Below are positions 31,878 through 44,128 of a stretch of DNA of 64,000 nt, one piece after another. The notes under the pieces were generated by a model that saw only the letters and a list, made by a program, of their open reading frames with translations, had not been told where the DNA came from and ran no database searches. The position numbers and the translations under genes are program-made. The stretch spans positions 1 through 64,000 of the forward strand of contig NW_025955143.1 in NCBI RefSeq assembly GCF_022376445.1, read 5' to 3'. Origin of the DNA: Fomitopsis serialis (Eukaryota; Basidiomycota; Agaricomycetes; Polyporales; Fomitopsidaceae). Each line of letters begins with the position of its first letter. The first letter of the stretch is position 1.

Positions 31878-34800
31878 TCACCGCATGGCGTAAGAGTGGA
31901 ATTGCTCCACGCTGGTGACCACCAGGATGGGGACGGCGTCACAGCAGTGGAACACGTCAAGAATGTATTTAGCGGCGATATGCTCCGTGCACTCCTCCGC
32001 GATCACAGCATTGAGGAATGCGAGGGGGGACTGCTTCGGCACTGCTCGTTTCTGTGAGCGCAGAGCGACGTCCACCGATTGCATGAAAGTGGCGCGTCGT
32101 GACCGAAGAGGCTCCGCACGACATAGCATCAGCACATGCGCCTCGTCCTCGACCATGTTTCGCCCTTGGCCGAATCTGCAAATTCGCCAGTGGGGTGGAA
32201 TTGGCGGCGACCGTCGTCGCAGGCGTTCTACCGTAAATGGGTGGTCCGAGGCGAAGAGCCTGCATACCGCCTTTCGGGCGTCGCGGCCTTCCATCGCGAG
32301 ATATTTGCGACGAGTGAGGACGCCTGCGCCATTCGGGCGCGCACGCAGGACACATAGCCGTTGGGATGCGTGAACTTCGCGTGTGAGGTAAGTCCTCAGG
32401 GAGGCCAGCGTTTCTTCTGCACATTTCTTGACGATTTCCGATGTTAAGGCTTCCGGCAACGGGAAGTTGACTGGGACTGGTAGCTGTTGCAAAGCATACC
32501 GGAGGTCTCCGAGCCATGAAGCAGTGCCACTCAAAGCCATGCGGCGAGTCTCGGCCAGCGCTGCCAAGGGGAGCACTGGTCGCTGCGTTACCACATACAT
32601 GAGGTAACGGAGCGCCAGCGAGAGTCGTCGGTAACGGATCGGCCAAAGGCCAGTCTCCGTGAACAGGACTGCAGTTACAGACCTGGGGTTTAGTCCGAGG
32701 GTGCGGCGCAGAAACGTCAACTGCACGGCCGCGAGGCTGTTGTGCGCCCTCAGTTGGACATCGATCGTGACTTCGCAACCAGAGATCAGGTGCGAGTCGA
32801 TGTGGGTGTTATATAGAGTCAGAGCCGCCCAAGGGGGCAGGTCTGCAACATACGACTCCACAGAAAGGCATGCATTCGCTGTCTTGCGGGCGATGTCCAC
32901 ACGGCGCTCGACATGCGCCGCAAAGATGTCTCGCGCAGTTGACAGGAATGTGATGCCGACATAAGTGTATCTGTCGACAAGGGCAATGCCTGCTCCATTG
33001 ACAGTGATACGGGGCGCGGACGTCGGGAGGGCTCCGAAGATCATGAGCTGGGTCTTCGAGACATTGATGGTCGCGAAGTTCAGTGAGCACCATCGAGCTA
33101 AGTCATCTAGTTTGAGTTGAAGCCCAGCCTGGGATGTGGAGAACAGCGCAATGTCATCTGCCTGCTCGAGGTGGGACACACATATTCCTCCCAGACGGAT
33201 GTCGTCTTCGTGATCGGAGATGCGTAGATCGGCAAGGAATAGGATCCAGAGGATGGGTGACGCCGGATCGCCTATAAGAATGCCCGCCGCCGCTTTGAAG
33301 AAGTCAGATGTGCAGCCATCTGCGCGTACGACATAACGCAGCCTAGCGTACAGCATCCGCAGCCAGTCAAAAAGCGGGCCTGAAAAGCCCGCCGCATGCA
33401 GCTTTGCCCACAGCGTAGGTTGATCCACTGATGGAAACGCGTTTGAGAGGTCTACAAATGCGACATATAGCGGTCTGCCCATCTGCCGTGCTTTCTCAAT
33501 AGCGGCCCGCAGCACAAACACATTATTGTTTGTCCGGCACCCAGTTCGGAAGCCATTCTGGGAGCTAGGGATCTACGACGAGGATTCGGCCCACGCCCGG
33601 ATGCGTCGTTCAATCATCAGTGTGAGCATCTTCACGAGGCAGCTCTCCAAGCCCACCGCTCGATAGTTGGCCGCATTCGCTGTGTCCTTCCCGCGCTTCG
33701 CTATCCCAATGAGGATGGCCGTCATCCATGTGGAGGGCGCGTCGAGGCTATCCACACACTCCTGAAAGAGCTGCCGAAGATCGCTGTTGTCGAGCGCGAG
33801 CACCGTTGCGTACGAGACCCGATCGCCTCCGACGGCGGAGCGACGTGAATGCAGGCGGATGTGTTCTTTAGCATCCGCGATGTCCTCAAGGGTCCATGGA
33901 CGCGCGAAGAACTCCTGCTCTGGGGGCGTCGCTGTGCGCTCTGGCAGTGCCTTGCACCACTGCCTGTTCGCTGCATATCGCATCGCATCGAAGTTATCCG
34001 GTCGCTCGACAGGAGGGTTCATCCGTGGTGCAAAAGCCAGTCTCAGGTCGTCGACGGTGACCCTAGATGGGCGAGGTGCCGGGTCAACCATCCCTCGGAA
34101 GGCTTTCCAAAACGCAGCATCCGGCTTCCCTGGCTCTAGAAGGGCGCGGATGTGTGCATGACGCAGTCTCTGCATGTTCTGCGCCTCAGGCGTCGTCGGA
34201 CCAACCTCCTCGTCCCCACGCAGCTTCAGACTACGTTCGTCCGTGTCCTTTTCGAATGCGCGCGGCGAGGTGTGTGGAGGGAGGGCGGTGTGCACTTTGG
34301 CGACGTCCATTTGCCCCCGTTCTCCTGCCATCGATGCGGGCAGGGGCTCAGCTGTCAGTGGCATGAATGGTGACAACGGCCCCGCCTGCAAGCAGCCTTC
34401 CCGAGCAAGCATATCGGCCGCATCATTGCATTCATTCTGCGCATGGCCCTTCACCCAGCAGAACACTACAGGCGCCGAGCGGGCTCGGAGGACGTCGGTT
34501 ATGTTTTGGAGTATGTCTGCATTTGCGCAGCGCCAGCCAGCCGCTGCGAAGCGGGGCGCCCAGTGGCAGATGCAGCGAATTGCGTACTCGGAGTCTGTGT
34601 AGACACGAAGAGATACGCAGGCATCGGACTCCGCGAGCGCCACCAGTATAGCGTACAGCTCCGCGCGATTGTTCGTTGGTGGGAGCGGAGCCAGCAGAGA
34701 GCGGTTTGAGATGCTTCCGCGACCCCAGAAAACACCGGACCCAGCCCTCGAGGCAGGCCCAGTACGCAGTCCATGCGGCTTCATTGCTGATCCGTCTGTG

Positions 34801-35778
34801 TAGACATGTAGGATTGCCTGGGTCACGCACTGGACCGGTCCATAGAGGGCGCACAGGGCGTCAGGGAGGCTCCGTGTCACCGCCAATATGCGGTCAAGCA
34901 TTGGGTCCAGCGGGGAGTCAGATACTGTATTCTCCGGACTGTCTTCGGTAGAGCGCTCCGCATGCGCTGGCGGCCGCTGTCGTTCTTGCGGGCTGACGAT
35001 CTGTCGACCCATGGCAATACAGACAGCAGCATGATCTGACCATTCTGGCCAATGCTCCAGTATGCGCAGGCGGACACTCGCCTCGCGTATAAGGCGTAGT
35101 GACGCAATCGCGTAGTCGATGACCGTTGACCCGAGTGGCTGGAATGATGTGAACCTCGAAATGCGAGCCGTTGATTATCTCGAGCTCGTAGTCCCGGCAT
35201 AACTGCAGTAGTGCGCGGCCATGTTGGGAGACCTGTGCTGCATCCGGGGATGAGCGGGTAATCCCATCGGAGGCAGTAACCGTCCCAGTACGGGCATTGA
35301 AGTCCCCCACGAGTACGACCGGGACGTCAGCATCACAAGTGGTGATAGCGAGCACTCGCTCCAAGAGCTCGAACGGACCAAGGGCGGATAGTGTGTACCA
35401 GTGTGATTGAATCGGAGGAACATACGCATTCAATAGCCATAGTCCCTGTAACCGAAGGACCATCACCTCCGACCCGCCCAACTCCGCATGGTGCACGCAT
35501 GGTAGGCCCGTGCGCACAAATGCGGCGAGGCCTCCGCCAGGCGCATTGAACGAAGGCGTGTCCAGTCGCCCGCATGCGAAGCAGTCATATCCGGCTGGTA
35601 GGGGTAGCTGCACCTCCTGATCTTGCCGAAGATGGGTTTCCTGTAACAGTACGACATCGAACTGCGCAAGCGCCTTCGGGAACTCATCACTCCTCATTTT
35701 CAAGGCAAGGTTGCCATGCACGTTCCAGCTCGCCACGCGGATAGGCATATCATTCGCGGGCGGGCTAGGACAGCACAT
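31878..35778 (-). pseudogene. LINE ORF2: endonuclease, RNase H, reverse transcriptase
   Basis: Start ATG 35778. The AP-type endonuclease has VASWNVHGN, VVLLQETHL and VVLVGDFNART. The frame shifts once near 35155. RNase H follows at about 34830-34400 with YTDGSAMK, TNNRAELYAI, VYTDSEYAI and KGHAQNECNDAADM, all four acidic positions present. The reverse transcriptase has RRSAVGGDRVSY, ILIGIAKRGKD, YVAFVDLSNAFPSVD, GILIGDPASP and QADDIALFS, so the usual Tyr or Phe before ADD is Gln. A TAG at about 33571 breaks the frame just before SQNGFRTG. The C-terminal zinc finger has Gly where copy 2 keeps Cys (CRFGQGRNM versus CRFCRGRNM). RNase H before RT is unusual; in Tad and I clades it follows RT. Confidence 0.9.
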
Positions 35779-35820
35779 TTAGCATTTTATTTCAGACGTA
35801 TAGTAGTAGTATTTTACTGA

Positions 35821-37265
35821 CTACTGCACGACCGCGCGAACGGAAGGATACTCCTTGGGGCCGTTGTTCCAGGCGTTCGTGAAGCTGACCGCCTCCTCCC
35901 TAGAGCGGAACAGAGCCCGGACGTACGAGGGGTCGCTGTCCACGAAGACGCCCAGGACCCACGAGTCTTCGATGCGAACACCCGCCCTGACGGAGGTCGT
36001 GACCTTGAGGAATTGCAGTCGAGCCACATCTGGCTTCCAGGACATCTGTCCGAAGCGCACCTGCGTCGTCACCGCCTGAGGGGCTGGCACACGAGGTGTC
36101 GAGCGGTGTCCCGAGCGTCCCGACGCCGGGCCCGGCCCTGGAGCCGGCATTGGTATGGGCATGGGCATGGGCACCGACGCCTGCTGGTCCCAGTAGGACC
36201 CATCACTCCGCATGGAGTTATTCGCCTGCGCCGTTTGGCCCTCCCGGCGATCGGCCTTCTTTTTCCCTCCTCCACCACGCTTTGCGCGCTTCGAGGGAGG
36301 CCCTTCCTGCATGGCGTCGTTGTCGTGCTCGAGGGGCGGGGCGCAACGTGAGGCGGGCTCGGGAGGGGCAGTACCATCGGCCTCTGTACACGAGATGGTC
36401 CACTGGGAGGCACAAAGGGGGGCAGTGGCGGAGGCGAGGGGCAAGCAGGTACGTAGCCATGCGCCATGTCCTCGTTCCATCGGCGCAGTAGGGATGCCAC
36501 GGAGTCCTCAACCTCAGTGAGCGTTTGCGCGACTCTACCAACTTGGCCCGCTACGTCCTTGACCGTACCCTCGACGTGTTCCACCGAGCCATCCAGCTTT
36601 CGTAGGCGCACAGTGGCATCGTCGGTCAAAGTTACGACGGTGTTGTGGGCGTCGCGCAGCTCGGCTACCTCGTAAGCCATCGACTTATGAGCGTCGCGAA
36701 GCTCCAGCAAGTCATGCGTGCGGGCAGTCCGCAGTTCCACTATGTCTTGAGCCGCCATCGTCGCGTCCTTGCCTAGGGTCTCCAGGCGTGCACGGAGCTG
36801 AACCTCCTCCAGGCGATAGTCGACAGCATTAGCGACCACCTGAGGCAATCCAGCCTTCATTCCCGTGAGGACCTGCGTCGCCATATCACCGTTCACGAGG
36901 TCGACCGAGGCCATCACGCGCTGCATAGTCTCCTTCAAGCCGTTGAGCTCGGAGCCCACCTCAGCACGCAGGGCAGTGACGTCGTCAGACACCCGCCCGA
37001 TGTTTCCGGCGAGGATGGGCACAGCCTTGGCGGCCGACTCGCCATTGAGGGCGACGAGACCGTTTTTGGAGACGGGCTCCTGCGCGACCTTGGCTTTTGC
37101 TTTTTCTTTTTCTTTGGTCGCCCGCTTGGCCGTGTTGGCGGAGGGCGACGCAAGAGACTGCAGCGACGCTGCCGATTGCGACCGCATCAACCTCTGAGTC
37201 GTCGGCGGAGGCGGCGCCACTGGCGTCGTCGGGGCAGTCGCTAGCAATGCATCCATGTCGGCCAT
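35821..37265 (-). pseudogene. LINE ORF1 (coiled coil and RRM-like domain)
   Basis: Start ATG 37265 (MADMDALLATAPTTP). A low-complexity head with a KEKEKAKAK run is followed by a long heptad-rich region (about residues 80-270) typical of coiled coils in LINE ORF1 proteins. Then comes a Pro-rich linker. The frame shifts near 36330 into a basic segment (SKRAKRGGGGKKKADRREG), then a small domain with SWVLGVFVDSDPSYVRALFR and EEAVSFTNAW that looks like an RRM-type RNA-binding fold. It ends at 35821. It would package the LINE RNA. The frameshift makes this copy defective. Confidence 0.75.
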
Positions 37266-37529
37266 GGCGGTACTGGCCTCCACGCCGCCACTGATCACGA
37301 TATGACCCATCAGTGCTGTAGGGTATCCAGCCAGTTCATCGCACCCACCTAGGACGCTGGGAGCCGCTGGGGGATACCGTGCCAACAGTGTCGCCGTCAC
37401 TCTCGTCGAGAGGAGGTGGTACGGGCAGGGAGGGGTCCGGCGCTGATGCAATGACAGCCATACTCTGTGCTCGTCTGCTCCCCACGTCAAGCGATCTTTT
37501 GTCAGGCGGGCTGCGAGCACAAAGCAGTA

Positions 37530-38775
37530 TCTTGCTTACCCGTTCCTCCAGTAACCACAAGCCTCGGGTTGAGCGCCGCGACGACTGCAGGCGGCGGACA
37601 GCAATCCGTTTTCCGACAGTGTGGCTGGCCATCTGTACAGTTTTGCCATAGCACTGTACAGTTTTTGCCGTGAAGGTTCAGGGTGTCGTCGGGAGCAGAC
37701 GGCGGGATTGGTGGCGCCACGGGCACCAACCATTTATCCGGTGCGGGAGGACGAGTGCGGGGTCCGTCTAACGCGGCACGGCCAGTCGGTCGATGCATTT
37801 CCGGATGTTCCGCCCAGCACCCTGCGACCAGTAAATGTGCAGCCGTAGGATCGGTCCGACAGGAAAACCTTTGCGGTGGTATGTCAGTAACCCAGGGCAG
37901 TGGTCGCCGGCTTAAGTTCCAGACGGACTCAGCTCTCGATGCGATCGAGCTGGCTGCACTTGAGGGCGAGCATGTCGGTGGTTGAGCCAGAGGAGCAGTG
38001 ATATCCGCTGCACAGGCGCGTAGGGGATCTTCGCGGGTACATGACCGAAGGAGCTCGGGGTGGCTCCGACTCGGAGTCGGTGCGGAATGAGAACAGTACC
38101 GAGTTCGAGGAGGGTGCCGACATAGGTCGAGAGTCGTCCAGGACAGTTTAAATACAGACGAGCTGGATCGAAGGACTCGGAGTCGGACAGTCCGCAATGG
38201 CACCCGCCGCTTGGTCGGCTGGATAGTGGACGTTCATGTCGGACGAGCTTGCGAGACAGAGACTACGACTCTGTGTTGACCATCCTCCACGCATTCATTA
38301 GTACAATCGTCTGGTCATCGCTCACGATGATCCGGCTCTTCGTGGCCAAGGGAACTGATGAGCGAAGGTTGTACCAGAGTCTCATTCCTGTAAGCTACAA
38401 TAGTGTAGTCTAGTCAAGTCTAGTGACAGAAAACGAGAGCTATTCGAAGGGCGTAGCGGCCGTGGCGCCTTCGAAAGCGGTCGTCCGAGTGGGCGTGCAG
38501 AGGAGAGCGATGCGCGCCTGAAATCTCCTCCTGCGTGTGTAGACTCACTTCTACGCGACGCTCGTGCCTCGCTTCGCTTGGAATAACAGAAGACTACTGA
38601 GAGGCACTTGCGCAGCGTGTTATTGGCCTGTAAACAAACGTTCTCGAATTAGAAGTAGAGGATGATCTTGGCCCGTATTGCGTTGCGGGCGGAGTGTTCG
38701 TGTCAAAAGTAGAGGGGATGATATTCAAGATATCGATGACTGGGTTTTCCTTGTTGACAATAGCACGAGGTTAGG
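37530..38775. other. Upstream of the LINE, no gene
   Basis: Frames on the minus strand at 37336-37632 and 37502-38203 are open but match nothing. Part may be the LINE 5' untranslated region. From 38210 to 38775 no feature is seen. Confidence 0.4.
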
Positions 38776-38779
38776 GCGG

Positions 38780-39159
38780 TCAGCCCCTACATCGATACCC
38801 CAGAATGGGTGTTAGCCGTATAGAGTCTCCCACAGTGTGTCGAACGCGAGAGTGTAGCATGTCGCCGTACACGCAACAAAGGGAACCCAATGACCTGTAT
38901 AGTGCCGAAGGATGTTGAGCTGCCTGTACTCCTTTCGGAAGTCGTCTTTCCCCCTTCATCCACACAATGAGCTTGTTCGATAACCACAGTTTGCAGGCGC
39001 TCTCTGAAGTATGTGAACTTTCCATAGCTTGGTGAATGAGTCGGACAGGGCCTTCTCAGGCGAGAGGTAAATCATCTGCGCCTTTGTACGGGCATCCACC
39101 CAGGCCTCGCGAGTCTTTGAATCATCCTCGTTGATCATCGCCGTTCGTAGGCCTCTCAC
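38780..39159 (-). pseudogene. Unrecognised coding fragment with frameshift
   Basis: Two adjoining minus-strand frames read like one protein: DSKTREAWVDARTKAQMIYL and PEKALSDSFTKLW in the first. A second frame from about 39030 contains RERLQTVVIEQAHCVDEGGK. No start is evident and the family is not recognised. It may be a piece of a transposon protein. Confidence 0.3.
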
Positions 39160-39363
39160 TGAATGATCTCGTTAGCATAAAGTAATGGTGAGTAGTACGA
39201 CAGACCTGAACCGCCTCGAGAGCCTTCAGAGGGCATATCAGTATGACAGCATTTCTGTAGACTCGATACCAGTTCCGGAAGGGTTCACGTGCTCGCCTTG
39301 AGAGGGCGGAGATTGAAAAGGCGAGCAGTCACCCTACGGACTGGGCCAACTGGGCGCGCACTT

Positions 39364-40617
39364 AGGGGAGGAGGAGGAGGAGGAGGAAGAGGAGGAGGGG
39401 CTTCCATTTAGTCCTCACGTTTGCACGCCATAAGGCTCGCCACGCGTGACAGCGTTCTCTATTTACATGACAACCCCCGTACTCCATAGACCCTTGTACA
39501 CTAACTCCCGATCGGGATATCCAACACCCACTATCGCATGATTGCAATACTACTCGATAATTCACAAACACTCCGGCCCACTTGCCTTGGAGCAGGGCAG
39601 GATCCTTGGCTAAAACCTGGTAGGAAAAAACTTCGAAAAACCTCCAGGCGTCAGTGGTGGTTCCCCATCACACTAACATAACTCACCATGGTCCAGGTGG
39701 TACCGTATGGTAGCGCTACTGCCGTCCGCCATCATGCGGAAGGCACGCGAGGCCCCCTATCGGCATAGTAGGGGCTGGACACGCCCGACCTGATCCTAGC
39801 GCACAATGACATTGGTGTCAAGGACACCGCCGTCGAGGGCGTAGAGCAAGCGGCTGCGGTGATATAGACGCACGCAGGGGACAGCGCTGGCCCGCTCACG
39901 GCATTGCGTAAGAGTGGAATTGCTCCACGCTGGTGACCACCAGGATGGGGACGGCGTCACAGCATTGGAACATGTCAAGAATGTATTTAGCGGCGATATG
40001 CTCCGTGCACTCCTCCGCGATCACTGCATTGAGGAATGACAGGGGGGACTGTTCCGGCCACGCTCGTTTCTCTGAGCGAAGGGCCGCGTACACCGCCTGC
40101 ATAAAAGCGCCGCGTCGTGACCGGAGAGGCTCAGCGCGACACAACATCAACACGTGTGCCTCGTCCTCGACCATGTTTCGTCCTCGGCAGAATCTGCAGA
40201 TTCGCCATTCGCGAGGAACTGGTGGGGACCGTCGTCGCAGACGTTCTACTGCAAAAGGGTGGTCCGAGGCGAAGAGCCTGCATACCGCTTTTCGGGCGTC
40301 TCGGGCGTCCAGTGCGAGGTACTTGCGACGCACGAGGACACCGCTGGCCTTCGGGCGCGCACGCAGCACACATAGCCGTTGCGATGCATGAACTTTGCGT
40401 GTGAGGTAAGTCCGCAGGGACGCCAGCATTTCTTCAGCACATTTCTTGACAACATCCGAAGTCAGGGCTTCCGACAACGCGAAGTCGACTGGGACTGGCA
40501 GCTGTTGCAAAGCATACCGGAGGTCTCCGAGCCATGAAGCAGTACCACTCAAAGCCATTCGGCGAGTCTCGGCCAGCGCTGCCAGGGGGAGGACTGGCCG
40601 CTTTGTTACCACATAAA
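39364..40617 (-). mobile_element. LINE copy 2, 5' truncated or interrupted
   Basis: This copy is collinear with 31362-32597 at high identity. It contains the ORF2 C-terminus (WLGDLRYALQQLPVPVDF and the zinc finger CRFCRGRNMVEDEAHVLMLC), the 3' untranslated region and a GGA-rich tail (39365-39400). Homology stops at 40617, precisely where the inverted repeat at 40618-40647 begins. It is either a normal 5' truncation or an interruption by the RecQ-bearing element. Confidence 0.9.
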
Positions 40618-40647
40618 GGGGGGTCCCGGATTTGGTACCCCGTGTGA
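40618..40647 (+). repeat. Inverted repeat, left copy
   Basis: Begins ggggggtcccggatttggta and ends ccccgtgtga. Its inverted partner is at 45628-45656 with one mismatch over 29 nt. Confidence 0.85.
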
Positions 40648-40761
40648 ATCGGGACTTAGAGAAATTGCACAACACGCTCTCAGAGGAACGAGGTGATCGC
40701 TTGGTGGATGCGGCGGACGACTCTTCGTCCATGTAGCACGGCACCATTGCCCTCCGTATTA

Positions 40762-41331
40762 CTAGTCAAAAAATATATCTACATCCTCCTCATTGTCTAG
40801 CGAGGTAAATTGCTGCGGCTGCAGCCATTCTGCAACCAGTTCGAGTTCGTCCATGCCCTCCGAATCATCGCCTTCGAATGCGGTTTCGTCTGCAACCTGC
40901 GCCTCTGCAGGGCTATCGGTGCCGCTAATACCCATGGATTGTGAGACAGTGGCTATTGAACTGCGAGCAGGGCCATCCGGCGCTTCGCTTCGTGTCGTTG
41001 CGGGTGCAGTTGTGGTTGCGGGAGTCGCACTGATCAGTGGTACTGTGCGACGCCGGCGGTCTTTGAGCAATCGAAACATCTTGTTGTACTCTGCCAGCGG
41101 TCCCGCGAGCTGTAAAAGGCCAGCAGAAACAACATTAGGTATTCTTCCCTTATCTCCCTCGATGACTCGGCCGGGCTGAATCTCGTACACGCGAGCCTCT
41201 GCCAATGAGTGTCGAAGGGCTTCGATGTCCCGGGCGATGTTAGGTGTGGCGTGCTTCGTCCCTTGCCTCGAGCCCACGGCATCATTCATATTTGTCACCA
41301 GGCCCATGTCGACGATGTAACAACTCACCAC
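40762..41331 (-). CDS. Unrecognised ORF, acidic C-terminus
   Basis: The predicted protein reads RDIEALRHSLAEARVYEIQP, GRIPNVVSAGLLQLAGPLAE and YNKMFRLLKDRRRR. It then has an Ala/Thr/Ser-rich linker and an acidic tail ending NEEDVDIFFD at 40762. The sequence looks like the C-terminal portion of a larger protein. It lies head to head with the RecQ body and ends close to the left inverted repeat. Family not recognised. Confidence 0.45.
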   Translation of the reverse strand: MVSCYIVDMGLVTNMNDAVGSRQGTKHATPNIARDIEALRHSLAEARVYEIQPGRVIEGDKGRIPNVVSAGLLQLAGPLAEYNKMFRLLKDRRRRTVPLISATPATTTAPATTRSEAPDGPARSSIATVSQSMGISGTDSPAEAQVADETAFEGDDSEGMDELELVAEWLQPQQFTSLDNEEDVDIFFD

Positions 41332-43545
41332 TACTCAGGATATCCTGGCTTTGAAATACAAAATTATCCTCGCCTCACCAGAGATGCTGCAGTCGCGGAC
41401 CTTCATCGACCGTATCCTTCGGAACTCGAAGTTCACACGCAACATCATCTCGCTTGTCGTTGACGAAGCGCACTGTGTGTCGCATAATCATTGGGGAGCG
41501 GATTTTCGGAAGAAATACGCGTCGCTGGGTGTCATCCGTGCGTTCTTGCCACGCGGAACACCTGTCATCGCTGTCACTGCGACCCTTACTGGACGTGTCC
41601 TCAGAGACATTCAGAGTAAACTCCACTTCCCAAAAGGAGGTAGTCGCTTCATCAACATGGGCAACGATCGCTCGAATGTTGCCCTCGTTGTCCGTGCCGC
41701 CGAACACCCGTTTGACACCTACCGGGACCTTGAATTCGTCATCCCGCAGTCAGCCAAACAAGCAAGTGACATACCAAAAACATGGATCTACGTGGACAAC
41801 ATCAATACGGGCACGGAGATCATCGGCTACCTCGTCAAGGAGGTCCGGAGCCGTACGTCCGCAGACCCCGACACCACCTTGTCAGCGGATATCATCCCGC
41901 CGTTCAGTGCGACACTCTCACCTGAATACCGCACGGCCGCAATGGCCGCATTCCGTGAGGGTTCCATTCGTATCATGATCTGCACCGAGGCTGCAGGCAT
42001 GGTGAGTTAACATCCATCCACGAGAAGTACATCTCCGAGTCTTACCGTGGTCACAACAGGGCTGCGACATTCCCGACATTGACGTTGTCGTGCAGTGGAA
42101 GCTCCCGGTAACATTCTCGAATTTTGTTCAGCGTGCAGGTCGCGCAGCAAGGGGGCGAGGGCGGCATGGCCTCGCCGTCCTGATTGTTGAGCGCACTGCC
42201 TACTCTGCAGATCTATTAGCATCGCAGAGTACTGACGAGTCAGCGATGAACAATGCGAACAAGAAAGGAAAGACCTTGGCAGTACGCGGACGCAAGCGCA
42301 AAACTGGCCCACAAGTCAAAGCCGGCAAGGATTACGCGGACTTGCACGGTGTGAACCGAGGTAGCTCGTCTAGGAAGGACGCATCTCCGCAAGGCAAGCA
42401 GCCTCCGCTCGATCCCGAGTCTCTTGACGAAGGCCTGCACACGTTTGTGCAGAGTACTCACTGTAGACGGCGTGTCTGGGCCGAGGTTTTCGAGAGCCCA
42501 TACAAACGTGAGTAGCCTCCACGGCCCAGTCCTTCAGCTCACATAAATGGGTCCAGTGGCTTCCGGTCCTTGCTGCGACATATGCGACACGACTCTGTTC
42601 GATCGCACACGTCTGACTGCTGCGACAAAGGCTGCGAAGGCTGGAAGAATGCCTCGAGGCCTGCCTGATGTCAAGACCCAGCTCAGCCTGTACGAATGGC
42701 GAGACAGAATCTTTACTCGCGATCATGCGAAGGCGCAGTACGACTCGACGTCCATTTTGGACGATGCGACGGTTGAACGCCTGGCATCCGCCGGCTCTTT
42801 GCCGCGCGACACCCTCACGGCGATCCTCAAGTCGACCTGGATATGGTGGGACAAGTATGGGACGGAGCTAATGTCCCATATGGAATCGCTTGACGTCGTG
42901 TTTACGCCGCCGCCGAACAAGTCCAAGGCAGGGCAGACGACGACATCACTATCTTCAGCCTCAGCGGAGATGCCGCTAGCTGCACCTCCAACGGACGCCT
43001 CCACCGCCCACGCACAGCTTGCGTCCGCTGCGAGTGGCTCGACTTCTACGCCCTCATCTGCGCAGAAGCGCGCTTCCTGCGACGACCTCGACGTGCCCAG
43101 CGCAGACACCACGCACACAGACGGCATCAGCATCCCGCCACGACCGACCAAGCGGCCGCGTAAGACGGCTGCGTCGACCGCGTCGACTGCATCCGTGGTC
43201 CCAGTCGTAGCATCACTTGCTGACTCGCAAGGGACATCCATCTCTCCTCACTCTGTCGCACTCGACGATCGTCACGCACCTGCGGGCCCTCGATGCACCT
43301 CCACTGCTACCACGCCATCCACATCTACTCAGGTACCAATTTCCCACTGCGAGGTCTCCGTTCAGTTTGACCGCGCTCAAGCGGCGGTGCCGCGCGTGGG
43401 TGACTCGGACGGCCATCGCTTTGCGGGAGCCACGGGAGACAGTGCTGACACAACGGATTCTCGATCATACGACTCCTTCTGGGGTTCCTTCAACTGGATG
43501 TCCAAGCGGTTAGATCACAATCGTAGGTCTGGCGAGGGTACATAG
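41300..43545 (+). pseudogene. RecQ-family helicase lacking motif I
   Basis: Exons: about 41340-42001, 42060-42508 and 42556-43545, with introns of 58 and 47 nt. Visible RecQ motifs are LVVDEAHCVSHNHWGADFRK (II), PVIAVTATLT (III), TWIYVDNINTGTEI (IV), IMICTEAAGMGCDIPDIDVV (V, crossing intron 1) and FVQRAGRAARGRGRHG (VI). A zinc-binding-like segment with PCCDICDTTLFDRTR starts the last exon. After it a Ser/Thr/Pro-rich tail with a basic KRPRK patch runs to 43545. Walker A and motif Ia are absent at the 5' end, so the protein could not hydrolyse ATP. The missing N-terminal part occurs downstream at 44129-44449. Confidence 0.85.
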
Positions 43546-43611
43546 ATAGCTCCAGTGGGTACAAGCAGCGAATGCGACTCCGATTGTACATTTGTATCAG
43601 TACATATTTGC

Positions 43612-43857
43612 TTACATGCTCCGAGTCCTGACTGATGGTATGGAGCAAGAGGGCAGAGAGACAGGAAATAGAGCTGGTTGCCAGAGAACGAGCTCAAAGT
43701 GAAGCTCTTGTGAAGTACCGAAGGCCGTCCTCGCGCTCCCAAAGACGATGCGCGCGATTTCTCTAAGTCCCGATTCCAGCCAAACGCATAACGATAGACG
43801 TTTCGCCTCCTCCGAAGTGATGTCTCCGGCCGAGGTGCCGGGGCTGCCGCGCCACAA
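43612..43857 (-). pseudogene. Short coding-like fragment in the left inverted arm
   Basis: The minus frame reads KRLSLCVWLESGLREIARIV and FGTSQELHFELVLWQPALF. The segment atcgggacttagagaaat inside it recurs at 40648-40665, just inside the left inverted repeat. It is probably part of an older element. Function unknown. Confidence 0.35.
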
Positions 43858-44085
43858 CAGCCACCCGGAGATCCCTCGGGGATCGGTGGTAGGTGGCTGG
43901 ACGTAGTCTCGGAACCAGCCGTTCTAGAGGCACGTGCACACGTCAGCGGAGATCGAAAAAGAAAAACCAGAAGTGCCTCTCGAACGTCTGGTCGTTCTCG
44001 TAGAGAGGGGGGGTCTCACTCGATCCCGTGACGAAACGCGCCGCGCGAGAGGCGCACGGTGCATGCACGCAGCGACGCTGCTTGC
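43777..44085 (+). repeat. Inverted arm, left
   Basis: Inverted with respect to 44710-44975 plus 45608-45627. Strong shared blocks are gatgtctccggccgaggtgc, gtctcggaaccagccgttc and ggtctcactcga, with small indels. The arms flank the RecQ N-terminal piece. Confidence 0.85.
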
Positions 44086-44128
44086 TCAGATACGTCGCAT
44101 CATCCGTACCCTCCGTCCTTCATCTACC

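Larger units (their letters stand above)
31362..37300 (-). mobile_element. Non-LTR retrotransposon (LINE), near full length
   Basis: On the minus strand, ORF1 (37265-35821) is followed after 42 nt by ORF2 (35778-31878), a 3' untranslated region of about 500 nt and a CCT-repeat tail (31362-31382, read as gaggag on the plus strand). ORF2 has the domain order endonuclease, RNase H, reverse transcriptase and zinc finger. One frameshift in each ORF and one stop in ORF2 interrupt the reading frames. A shorter copy with the same tail lies at 39364-40617. Confidence 0.9.
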
